Assembly: GCA_016745215.1 (NCBI GenBank)
Contig: CP050890.1
Location: forward strand, 7,011,001 to 7,075,000
Length of the DNA stretch: 64,000 bases
DNA from: Thiohalocapsa sp. PB-PSB1
GTDB taxonomy: Bacteria; Pseudomonadota; Gammaproteobacteria; Chromatiales; Chromatiaceae
Direction: 5' to 3'
The notes under the pieces were generated by a model, which saw only the letters and a list, made by a program, of their open reading frames with translations, ran no database searches and was not told the origin of the DNA. Both the position numbers and the translations under genes were made by a program. Positions 1 through 7,284 of this stretch are shown piece after piece (position 1 is the stretch's first letter; the number at the start of each line of letters is the position of its first letter).

Positions 1-1033
1 TGCGTTCAATAGGTTTTGTCACCCATTCGAACAAACCGTTTGGGCCGTCCGACAAAGGGTTACGGAAATACTTTCCGTTAGCGCGCGCCTCCCGATAAAT
101 GGCGCGACAAAAATCATCGACTTCGATACCATTCGCGAACCGCAATGGGGGGAACCTGAGGCGTAAGGCCTCGTCGTAGCAAGAACCACGCAGTTTGTTT
201 GCGTACAGTTGCAGTAGCCGAGCGAGCGGGGAACCGCGCGCAATGATGACGCGGGTTTGGTGCTTCGACAGAATCTCGGGTGCGCTGGGGTCGAACCCAC
301 TGAAGTGAAAAAATACCAACGGCTGACCGTCGGCCTGCCATTCGTCACCGCAGAGTTCCAGTTCGCGTTGTGGTAGGTTCCAATACGCCAGGTTATATCC
401 TGGGTGTCGTAAAATAACGTAGCTTGGGCAGAACACCGGGGCAAAGTTGACCCATTTCTGATCCGTGAACGTGCCGGTGGACTTGTCTTCGAAGCAATGT
501 GTTCGCAGCCAGCTTGCCCACCACTTGAGAAAGCGGTCTGTCTCCGGTCCGGCTGCGACGGCCAGAAACCCGAGATTGAAGACGCCCGCACCGAGAAGTT
601 CCAGGTCATCCGGCTGTTCGCCATCTCGGGGCAGGGGTTGCATAATGTGCGGAGTAAGGACACCCTGCGCTCCTTGCTCGAGCATCTCCAGAGCCTCGTT
701 GAGCGGCCGGAACACCAGGATGTCCGGATCGATATAGATCACGCGCCGGGCCCCTTCCTCTAGATGCTTGAGGAAACAGAGCGGTTTAACGGCGGTTGCA
801 AGTTCTCGAATGTTGAAGTTCAGGGAGAGTTCGATCCATTCCTCCGCCTCGACCATCCGCGGGATGAAACGAATGACCAGATCGTCCGGAAGCTTCGGCA
901 ATTCGCCTTCATCCAGCAGCCAGACGACGATTTCGGCATCTCGGTGATGCTGCTTCAGAGAAGCGCCCAGCGTGGTCGCAAAGCCTAAATAGTTGCGAGC
1001 ACAAATAGTGAAAAACACGGGTTTCGAGTTCAT
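1..1033 (-). CDS. Glycosyltransferase, GT-A type (3' part outside window)
   Basis: An open frame runs from an ATG at 1033 to the window edge without a stop, giving 344 residues. It starts MNSKPVFFTICARNYLGFA and contains YIDPDILVFRPL near residue 95, where the D-P-D triplet fits the metal-binding DxD motif of GT-A glycosyltransferases. Further on, GAGVFNLGFLAV and HFSGFDP are typical of glycosyltransferases of surface polysaccharides. It probably moves a nucleotide-sugar unit onto a glycan in the cytoplasm; donor and acceptor cannot be read. The older insertion sequence ends only about 20 bases upstream of the start codon, so the native promoter is probably displaced. The frame is convincing; the exact family is uncertain. 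Confidence 0.8.
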   Translation of the reverse strand, partial: MNSKPVFFTICARNYLGFATTLGASLKQHHRDAEIVVWLLDEGELPKLPDDLVIRFIPRMVEAEEWIELSLNFNIRELATAVKPLCFLKHLEEGARRVIYIDPDILVFRPLNEALEMLEQGAQGVLTPHIMQPLPRDGEQPDDLELLGAGVFNLGFLAVAAGPETDRFLKWWASWLRTHCFEDKSTGTFTDQKWVNFAPVFCPSYVILRHPGYNLAYWNLPQRELELCGDEWQADGQPLVFFHFSGFDPSAPEILSKHQTRVIIARGSPLARLLQLYANKLRGSCYDEALRLRFPPLRFANGIEVDDFCRAIYREARANGKYFRNPLSDGPNGLFEWVTKPIER

Positions 1034-1073
1034 TGTTACAGATCTTTAGCTGATTATAACGGATTCTGTTGAT

Positions 1074-2530
1074 ACAATACCTTCGCCAAAAATTAGCGCC
1101 AAAAATTAGGTGGGCGACAGCCCGAGGTGATAGGTTATCCAGTTACTAATCCGAAGACCTATTCCCTCAGGAGGCTATCGCCCATGCCCGACATTATGCT
1201 GATCTTGAGCTGCTTAAGCCAGAGCGTAGATAAGACGAGCCTTGGCCGTTTGGGTTGCGTTGTGGAAGGGCTGTTGGCGATGACGGGGCGGGTAACGATG
1301 CGGGGGCTATCGCGCTGGACCGAGCGCGGGGGAAGCGATCGGACGCTGCAGCGGTTGTTCAACACCACGCTCAGTTGGGGCCAAGTGCATTGGCTGGTGA
1401 TTCGCCAGCACCTGCTGGGCGACGAAACGCAATGGTTGCTGGCGGGCGATGAAGTGGTGGTGAGCAAATCGGGCAAGAAGACCCACGGTCTGGATCGTTT
1501 TTTCTCCTCGGTGGTTGGCAAGACGATCCCGGGGTTGTGTTTTCTGAGCCTGTCGTTGATTAGCGTGCAACGGCGCTGTTCGTACCCATTGCGCCTGGAG
1601 CCGATTCTCAAAGAGACGGCCGCGAGCTGCCCGAAAGCGTCCAAAGCGGGTCGGGGTAAGGACCGAGGGCGGCCGAAAGGTAGCCGCAATGGCAATCGCC
1701 GGGAGGTGAGTCTGTCGCCCTATTTGCAGTTCGTTCAAGACCTTCTGCGCCAGGTGCTGGCACTGGTGTGCCAGACGCTGACGGTGCGTTATTTCGTCTT
1801 CGACGGGGCCTTCGGCCATAATCAAGCGCTGCAAATGGTCCGTCGCACGGGCTTAGAGTTGATCAGCAAATTGCGCCACAACAGCGCGCTGTATCTGCCC
1901 TATGACGGCCCCTACGCCGGGCGCGGCCCGCGGCGCAAGTACGGCAGCAAGCTCGATTATCAACACTTGCCGCCGTGCTTTCTCAAAGCCACTTCCGTGG
2001 AAGGACACGTTCATACGGCCATCTACCAACTGCCCGTTTGGCACAAAAAATTCCCCGACCGGCTCAATGTCGTGATCCTTGTCAAGACCAACCAACGCAC
2101 CGGTGCCCAGGCCCATGTCATCCTTTTCAGTAGTGATCTCGAGTTAGGCTACGAAGCGCTCATCGATTACTATCGCTTGCGCTTCCAAATCGAGTTCAAC
2201 TTCCGAGACGCCAAACAGTACTGGGGCTTGGAAGACTTCATGGTGACCAAGCCAACGCCGGTCTACAACAGTGCCAACCTGGCGATGCTGATGATCAACC
2301 TGTCCCAGATCCTGATGCGACCGGTGCGCGAGCACTGTCCGAGCTTTAGCGTCAATGACCTCAAAGCCCACTTCCGCGGCCGGAAATACGTCCTGGAGGT
2401 GTTAAAAATGCTTCCGGAAATGCCCGAAGCGAATATTATTGACCAAGCCCTTGAGCAGGCTGCAAATCTGGGGCGGATTAATCAAGAACTTAGTGCAGCA
2501 TGAGATCGGGTCATTTGGCGAAGGTATTGT
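1074..2530 (+). mobile_element. Inner IS4-like insertion sequence
   Basis: A 1457-bp element has 17-bp perfect inverted repeats (ACAATACCTTCGCCAAA at 1074-1090, complement at 2514-2530) and a TGAT duplication on each side (1070-1073 and 2531-2534). It carries one intact transposase gene. Joining the flanks across a single TGAT restores the older transposase reading frame to a stop in the neighbouring inverted repeat, which proves the order of insertion and fixes the ends exactly. A 4-bp duplication is shorter than usual for classical IS4 members and recalls the IS701 group, but TGAT does not fit that group's YTAR preference, so the subgroup is open. Confidence 0.85.
1184..2503 (+). CDS. Transposase, DDE type with YREK signature
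   Basis: The gene encodes 439 residues from the ATG at 1184, chosen because AGGAGG lies nine bases upstream; an in-frame GTG at 1127 is an unlikely alternative. The transposase cuts and joins the ends of its own element. The likely catalytic acids are D in LLAGDEVV, D in FVFDGAFGH and E in the motif YRLRFQIEFNFRDAK, which matches the Y-x2-R-x3-E-x6-K signature of the IS4 superfamily exactly. The N-terminal part (TMRGLSRWTERGGSDRTLQ) resembles the DNA-binding region of such proteins. The frame is complete from the ribosome-binding site to a TGA just inside the right inverted repeat, so the element may still be active. Confidence 0.88.
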   Translation: MPDIMLILSCLSQSVDKTSLGRLGCVVEGLLAMTGRVTMRGLSRWTERGGSDRTLQRLFNTTLSWGQVHWLVIRQHLLGDETQWLLAGDEVVVSKSGKKTHGLDRFFSSVVGKTIPGLCFLSLSLISVQRRCSYPLRLEPILKETAASCPKASKAGRGKDRGRPKGSRNGNRREVSLSPYLQFVQDLLRQVLALVCQTLTVRYFVFDGAFGHNQALQMVRRTGLELISKLRHNSALYLPYDGPYAGRGPRRKYGSKLDYQHLPPCFLKATSVEGHVHTAIYQLPVWHKKFPDRLNVVILVKTNQRTGAQAHVILFSSDLELGYEALIDYYRLRFQIEFNFRDAKQYWGLEDFMVTKPTPVYNSANLAMLMINLSQILMRPVREHCPSFSVNDLKAHFRGRKYVLEVLKMLPEMPEANIIDQALEQAANLGRINQELSAA

Positions 2531-3777
2531 TGATAGCCTCTCAAGCCGTTCATGGAGCCTGAAGCAAGCAGGTTTTCCAACCAATTATCGGCGTAGCGTT
2601 TCCCGTTGAGCCGTTCGGCCGGGCACGCTTGGCCATGCTGTTTGCGAACCGTCATTGGCGAGGAAGGGCAAAAGTTCCAGAGCAACGCCAAAGCGCGTAC
2701 CCGCAGTTCGGCCGAAGCCAGGGTGCCGTGGAAATAGTGCGCGTTGAAGCAGGCCCGATCAAGGAAGCGCATCAATCGATCCACCAGGTTGCTGGTGCGA
2801 TGCGCTCGGGGATGCTCGTCACTCCTGCTGAAGCGTTTGCGCTTTTCGCATAGATCCAGGGTATGGGACTTCATGGGCGAATCCGGTAACGTTCGCTCGG
2901 CCCATTCGCGCAGTCGGCGCAGGCGTTGCGCAAAACTGGCCTTTCCCTCGGCGCGATAGGCTTCCCAAACACGTCGGCTGACCTCCTTGAAGTCTTCGCC
3001 CAACGCGTTGGTTGCCCGGTCGCGGATTTTCAGGAAGGCGTGTAGGAAACACAGGATGACGGCGATGTTGGGAAACAGGCGCTTCCAGGCGCCTTGGGTG
3101 GCGGCCCAACCGTCGGTATTAACCGTCTCGGGGGCATAGCCCGGGTCCACATCCCGCGCTTCTTCGGCAAACACGCCATCCGCGCGGTGCAATCCGGCCT
3201 CGGAGGCCGAGTCGACGACCGAAGCCCCGAGGATGCATCCGTCGGCGGCTGTCGTGGCGATGGAGATCTTGTCTCCCTGCAAACGGCTCTGCTTTTCGTC
3301 AGCGACCAACTCTTGCGCCAAGCGCTCCGCCGCCTTGACGGTCGTACCGACCACACTGAAGCGTCCAAGCCCTTGCTCAAGCCGATACCACTACATGGCA
3401 TCGCGCCCGAACACATGGGCCAGTGCCCAGCAAGGCACATGAAAACGCCGCAAAAACAATGCCTTCTCAACCTCTTCCGTACGCCCTGTCATGTACGGCG
3501 TCACGCACGTCGGGGCAACGGTATACACCACCGCGCCGGCTACCAGCCGCACCCGCTGACAGCGTATACCTTGTTTGCTCGAACTCGGCGTCTTGCCGCA
3601 CAACACGTACCCTTCCTCCCAACCCGCGGGAAACAGGTCCGGATGCTGCCGATACAGCTCATCGAGTTGCATTCGGCAATAGGCGTTATCGCTCAGGAAG
3701 CGTTCGTAGGCGTCCTTCACCAGCGGTAATCGGATGGTTCGATATCCTCTTTTGGGAGAACCAGGTACAGTATTCAT
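2531..3777 (-). pseudogene. Broken transposase of the older IS
   Basis: The frame starts at an ATG at 3777 with GGAG just upstream, meets an in-frame TAG at 3391-3393 and then continues without a frameshift. The original C-terminus was cut off by the inner IS; joining the flanks gives an ending GLRGYQQNPL before TAA in the inverted repeat. Visible motifs are ATTAADGCILG, VNTDGWAATQGAWK and ILCFLHAFLK. The last recalls the C/D(2)H motif of IS256/MULE-type DDE transposases, so I assign it loosely to that group. Residues around the stop read FGRDAM-stop-WYRLEQGLG, which suggests a point mutation. It is inactivated twice over: by the amber codon and by the insertion. Confidence 0.8.
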
Positions 3778-3892
3778 GCTGTCTCCGGGTAGCGAGATGT
3801 CGAGTCCGTTATTGTAACCTTCAGCATCGCTTAGTCGGAAACAGTCTTCCAGGGCATTTCGCCAGCTCGTCAACAGAATCCGTTATAACCAG

Positions 3893-4222
3893 GAATATTC
3901 AGCTATTCAACCAGAATGAAGTTCGATGCATATGCGTTGAAGGCAGCGCCCATTGAACATCAGGTTTCTCGCGCCCTGATGTCTTGTCTTTTCGATTCCG
4001 ATTCTGATCCTGATTCTGATTCCGATCAAGTCGCGCTGGGTGGGTTGCAACCTGGGGGGCATCATTTGTCGGGTCGCCCGCAAGCGGGCTCCTACGGCGC
4101 GTAGAGGTCCGCTTGCGGGCGAGGCTCCTCTGCGTCTCTGCGGCGAATCCTTGCATTCCGCTTCGCGGAGGTGAACGAGAATCCGGCGCCAGTTGGTCTA
4201 TTTCTTTCCGGGGATCGCCTTA
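3893..4222 (+). repeat. Modular dispersed repeat, copy 1
   Basis: This gene-free stretch holds all three modules of the local repeat family. Module A (TTCAGCTATTCAACCAGAAT) comes first, then a run of degenerate GATCCC hexamers near 4000-4030, the pair CGCCCGCAAGCGGGCTCCTA / CGCTTGCGGGCGAGG, the block CTCTGCGTCTCTGCGG, and finally module C ending GGCGCCAGTTGGTCT and ATCGCCTTA. The same order recurs at 12.4-12.9, 14.0-14.5 and 58.6-59.0 kb. Here the hexamers are more mutated (GATTCC, GATTCT, GATCCT) than at 14.1 kb, so this copy looks older. No reading frame is shared between copies. Confidence 0.75.
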
Positions 4223-4349
4223 TTCCAGATAGCCGAGTTCTCCTGTGCGGTGCCTCGCGCCAATCCAGAGCGTATTGCCTTGCGGCTCACGCATGGCGAC
4301 ATTGGGCTGAGCCAAAGCGGCCGATATACGCAATCCGCATTGCTTATGT

Positions 4350-4368
4350 AACAGGATCGTTTCCTGTT
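4350..4368 (-). terminator. Possible stem-loop after the cyclophilin gene
   Basis: AACAGGA and TCCTGTT form a perfect seven-base-pair stem with a five-base loop eight bases beyond the stop codon of the cyclophilin gene. There is no clear T-run on the transcribed side, so it may stabilise the mRNA end rather than terminate transcription. Confidence 0.3.
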
Positions 4369-4376
4369 CGTTGCGC

Positions 4377-4937
4377 TCAGAGCACTTGACATTCTTCCAG
4401 CACCACCGGCTCCTTGGTGCGCCCGCTGCGCGAGCCCTGGGCCTCCATCGCTCGCACCACATCCATGCCGTCGGTGACCTTGCCGAATACGACATGCTTG
4501 CCGTTCAGCCAGGGAGTGGCCGCGACGGTGATGAAAAATTGCGAACCGTTGGTGTTCGGCCCCGCGTTCGCCATGGACAGCAATCCAGCCTGGTCGTGCT
4601 TCAGATCGAAGTTCTCGTCCTCGAAGCGGTCGCCGTAGATGGATTTGCCGCCGGTACCGTTGCCGTTGGTGAAGTCGCCGCCCTGAATCATGAATCCGGG
4701 GATGATGCGATGAAACGGGCTGCCGGCGTAGCGCATGTCTTCGCCCTTCTCGCCGCTGCATAACGCGAGGAAATTCGCGGTGGTTTTGGGTACGACGTCG
4801 GCGAATAGCTCGACTTCGACGGTGCCGGCGGGTTCGTCGCCGATACGGATCTGCATGGTGGCCTTGGGATTCTCTGCAAAGGCCGGTGTGGCAAGGGCAA
4901 CAGTCAGGCCGATGACGGCAGCGTGGACGATACGCAT
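4377..4937 (-). CDS. Periplasmic peptidyl-prolyl isomerase, cyclophilin type
   Basis: The product has 186 residues and isomerises peptide bonds before proline, helping exported proteins fold. The start at 4937 is chosen because AGGAG lies about eight bases upstream and a signal peptide follows directly (MRIVHAAVIGLTVALATPAFA); the frame also runs open further upstream, but without export signal or ribosome-binding site. The cyclophilin core is intact: FHRIIPGFMIQGGDF (residues 75-89), the NTNGSQFFIT segment (128-137) and W143 before LNGKHVVFG. The catalytic Arg is R77. The gene is followed by the dispersed repeat and preceded by the unrelated 5156-8856 unit, so it is probably a single transcription unit. 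Related to E. coli PpiA, but not necessarily its orthologue. Confidence 0.92.
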   Translation of the reverse strand: MRIVHAAVIGLTVALATPAFAENPKATMQIRIGDEPAGTVEVELFADVVPKTTANFLALCSGEKGEDMRYAGSPFHRIIPGFMIQGGDFTNGNGTGGKSIYGDRFEDENFDLKHDQAGLLSMANAGPNTNGSQFFITVAATPWLNGKHVVFGKVTDGMDVVRAMEAQGSRSGRTKEPVVLEECQVL

Positions 4938-5155
4938 GGAAAAAGCTCCTGTGGGTGATGATGAATCAGTCTTTGATGAGGAGCCTGATTGTAACCGGCA
5001 ACGAGGCGGCGTGCGCGCCGGGTTGGTGCAACTGCTGCCCTGTTGCCAGCGTAAGACAATCCCCTGGAAAGCTGGTCGAGGCGATCGGGGCTTGTGCCTT
5101 TTCGACCAGGGCCTGCTGCGCGATCTGCATGCTCCGGCGACGCGCCTGCGGCACA

Positions 5156-6427
5156 CTATCGGTCAACGCCAATCCAGGCGCGGACGCCGACGAACAGTCC
5201 CCACATGAACGCCAGTGCGCCCCAGATCAGCCCCAATGTCTGCTGATGGACCAGATACTCCAGCAGTGTCGGGGCCTGATTGTGCAGGGTATGGAGGTCC
5301 GCTCCGGTGTCGATGCGCTCGACCCGGCCCACCAGCTGCAATGCGATGCGGGCGGCTTCGTCCTGGCTGGCCGGGATCAGCTCCAGTTCGATGCGCTCGG
5401 TGTCGATGGCGCCTAGGCGCAGCCAGTCGCCGGGGTGCAGGGTCAGCTGGCGGTCGGTGTCGCGCAGATGCAATGTCCCGCCGAGGATGCTGGACTCGGA
5501 GCGCGCTCGTGCGTCCAGGTCGCGGCGCAATTGCAGATCGGCGGCGGCAAGGCCGGCGAGCCGCCAGTGCCCGTCCGGCTGGACCACGAGCTCGACGGGA
5601 TTGTATGTGCTGCCGGTGCCGCCGAAGTCGATAAAGCTCGGGCGCCGGCCGTCGATGGGCTCGCTGCGCGCCTGGCCCCTGGCCGGATCGATCCAGAGCC
5701 TTGCCCTGTTGGCCTGGACTTCACCTTGCAGACGACCGGCGTAGACGGCCAGATGCAGATCATCCTGCCACCAGAGCCGCAGCCGCGGCTCGATCGCGGC
5801 CCCAGGCCGCTCCCACGGCAGAGCGGACTGCGCCGCCGTGGGAGCGGCTGCAAGCCGAGATGCCGCGTCCGAGGACGCCGCCGGCTCGGCGACCGCGGCG
5901 GCGATGGCCAACCCGCGCAATTGCAATGCGGGCGCCTCCGCGTTCGCCGGCTGCAGGCGCAGATTCAGCGGCCCTGCCGGCGTCTCGATGCCGGGCACGC
6001 GCAATGCGTCGACGGCTCCGACGGCCAGCATGCGCGTGGCGACCCGCGGATCATCGCTGGCCCAGTCCGCGGCCAGCGCCAATTCCAGATCGTCGGTCGT
6101 CAATGCGATGACCACCGGCACATCGCTCGGTCGCCAGCCGAGCCCGATGCTGACCAGGATCAAACAGGCCAGCGCGAAGATCAGGGCTGCACGGCGGCGG
6201 GCACCTCGAGCCTCGGAGCCCTTGAGCAAGGCATCGGCATGCTCGACCCCGGCCAATGCGCGCCCGGCACCCTCGATGTCGCCCCGGTTCAGCCGTTGCG
6301 CCGCATCGGCGCGGTAGCAAGCGCGCTGCTCGCGCAGTCGCGCGCGGGTCTCGGCGGGCAGCGCACCGGGGTCGCGCCGCGGCGGCAATAATCGCGCCAG
6401 CCACTCGCGCCAGTCATGCAGGTTCAT
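5156..6427 (-). CDS. Unrecognised bitopic membrane protein
   Basis: The 423-residue product is not recognised. Its N-terminal 75 residues are charged and rich in Arg and Ala, probably cytoplasmic. A membrane segment (AALIFALACLILVSIGLGW) follows near residues 84-102. About 300 residues rich in beta-type segments come next and should lie outside the cytoplasmic membrane. A second membrane segment (LGLIWGALAFMWGLFVGV) stands at about 397-414. The start codon overlaps the end of the upstream gene by four bases (ATGA), so translation is probably coupled. It is the last gene of the trypsin-FGE unit and may anchor or receive the secreted partners. Function unknown. Confidence 0.75.
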   Translation of the reverse strand: MNLHDWREWLARLLPPRRDPGALPAETRARLREQRACYRADAAQRLNRGDIEGAGRALAGVEHADALLKGSEARGARRRAALIFALACLILVSIGLGWRPSDVPVVIALTTDDLELALAADWASDDPRVATRMLAVGAVDALRVPGIETPAGPLNLRLQPANAEAPALQLRGLAIAAAVAEPAASSDAASRLAAAPTAAQSALPWERPGAAIEPRLRLWWQDDLHLAVYAGRLQGEVQANRARLWIDPARGQARSEPIDGRRPSFIDFGGTGSTYNPVELVVQPDGHWRLAGLAAADLQLRRDLDARARSESSILGGTLHLRDTDRQLTLHPGDWLRLGAIDTERIELELIPASQDEAARIALQLVGRVERIDTGADLHTLHNQAPTLLEYLVHQQTLGLIWGALAFMWGLFVGVRAWIGVDR

Positions 6428-7212
6428 CGCAGGATGCGCACCTCGGTGCGCAGGGGCCGATCCGGGTCAGCGCGCGGATCGGCCTGGACCTCCATACAGA
6501 GGCTCGGGCCAAGCCTGGTGTCGGGCAGCGGGATGCGGATCGCGGCGCCGGCGCCGAAACCCCGCGGCCGCTGGTTGTCGAGCAATACCTGCCAGTCGTC
6601 GGCATAGGTTCCACAGCGCAGCCCCGGCGCCGAAACCGCTCGCCACAGCACCTGGCTCAGCGCGGTGGGAGTGCGCAGCAGCAGCTGGGGATCGCCAGCG
6701 GAGGCTGGCCCGTCGCGCACGGCGATGGGTACCAGCCAGGTGCCGGGCTCGGCGGTCGTCGGCGGCTCGAGCAGTCGGCCGTAGAGCCCGACCTGGTCGG
6801 CACGGAAGCGCTGATGGCGGGTCAGCAATCGGGTCGGCCAGCGCAATTCGGCGTTGGCCGGCAGCCGGGCGTCCAGCCGCCAGTAGCGCCGCGACGGGAT
6901 CAACTGGCCGACAATGGCGATGGCGCGGTCCGGCAAGGCCGCGGCCAATGTCAACGCATGATCGCTCGGATCGAAGCGCAACGGTCGTGCGAACAGCCCC
7001 AGCAACTCCAGACGATTGCTGACGGTGCCGCTGTAAAAGCCCTCGCAACGCTCGCCGTTGGGGCGCTGACGGTAGCGGGTCGCGTTGTCCAGATTGCGGG
7101 CGGCCTCGACATAGGCGGGCTGGCAGGGGGTTTGGGCCAAGGCGAGGATGGGCAGCAACAGCGGCAGGGCCGACCACAGCAAACGCGCGTGGATTGCTCG
7201 CCAGTATGGCAT
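6424..7212 (-). CDS. Unrecognised exported protein
   Basis: This 262-residue protein is not recognised. The ATG at 7212 is preferred because GAGG lies eight bases upstream; a GTG at 7221 would add three residues. A signal peptide (MPYWRAIHARLLWSALPLLLPILALAQ) is followed by a mature part with four cysteines: CQPAY, ERCEG, LRCGTY and LCMEV. This suggests two disulfide bonds in the periplasm or outside the cell. There is no lipobox at the cleavage site. The gene sits between the trypsin-FGE gene (about 70 bases upstream) and the membrane-protein gene it overlaps, so the three are probably co-transcribed and act together. Confidence 0.75.
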   Translation of the reverse strand: MPYWRAIHARLLWSALPLLLPILALAQTPCQPAYVEAARNLDNATRYRQRPNGERCEGFYSGTVSNRLELLGLFARPLRFDPSDHALTLAAALPDRAIAIVGQLIPSRRYWRLDARLPANAELRWPTRLLTRHQRFRADQVGLYGRLLEPPTTAEPGTWLVPIAVRDGPASAGDPQLLLRTPTALSQVLWRAVSAPGLRCGTYADDWQVLLDNQRPRGFGAGAAIRIPLPDTRLGPSLCMEVQADPRADPDRPLRTEVRILR

Positions 7213-7284
7213 CTCGATCACCTCATCGGGCTGGGCTGAAGAATAGGGAATGGGGAAAAGGGAAAAAGAAAAAAGGGAAAAGGG

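Larger units (their letters stand above)
1054..3888 (-). mobile_element. Older insertion sequence, interrupted by a second IS
   Basis: The element is bounded by perfect 19-bp inverted repeats, TTATAACGGATTCTGTTGA at 1054-1072 and its complement at 3870-3888. Removing the inner IS (1074-2530) and one TGAT copy leaves about 1.37 kb filled by one transposase gene read leftwards. That gene's stop codon lies inside the left inverted repeat. I see no target duplication outside the repeats, so the ends may have changed since insertion. The right end abuts module A of the dispersed repeat family, suggesting insertion into or beside such a repeat. The element is not functional by itself, because its transposase carries an amber codon and has lost its C-terminus. 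Confidence 0.8.

Noticed and set aside
19..663. A 214-codon leftward frame and its neighbours in the first kilobase
   Set aside because: They overlap the real glycosyltransferase frame, which has no stop up to the window edge and contains clear GT-A motifs; the other frames have no domain features.
4938..5155. N-terminal extension of the cyclophilin frame
   Set aside because: The extension has no homology or export signal, while the internal ATG has a ribosome-binding site and a signal peptide.
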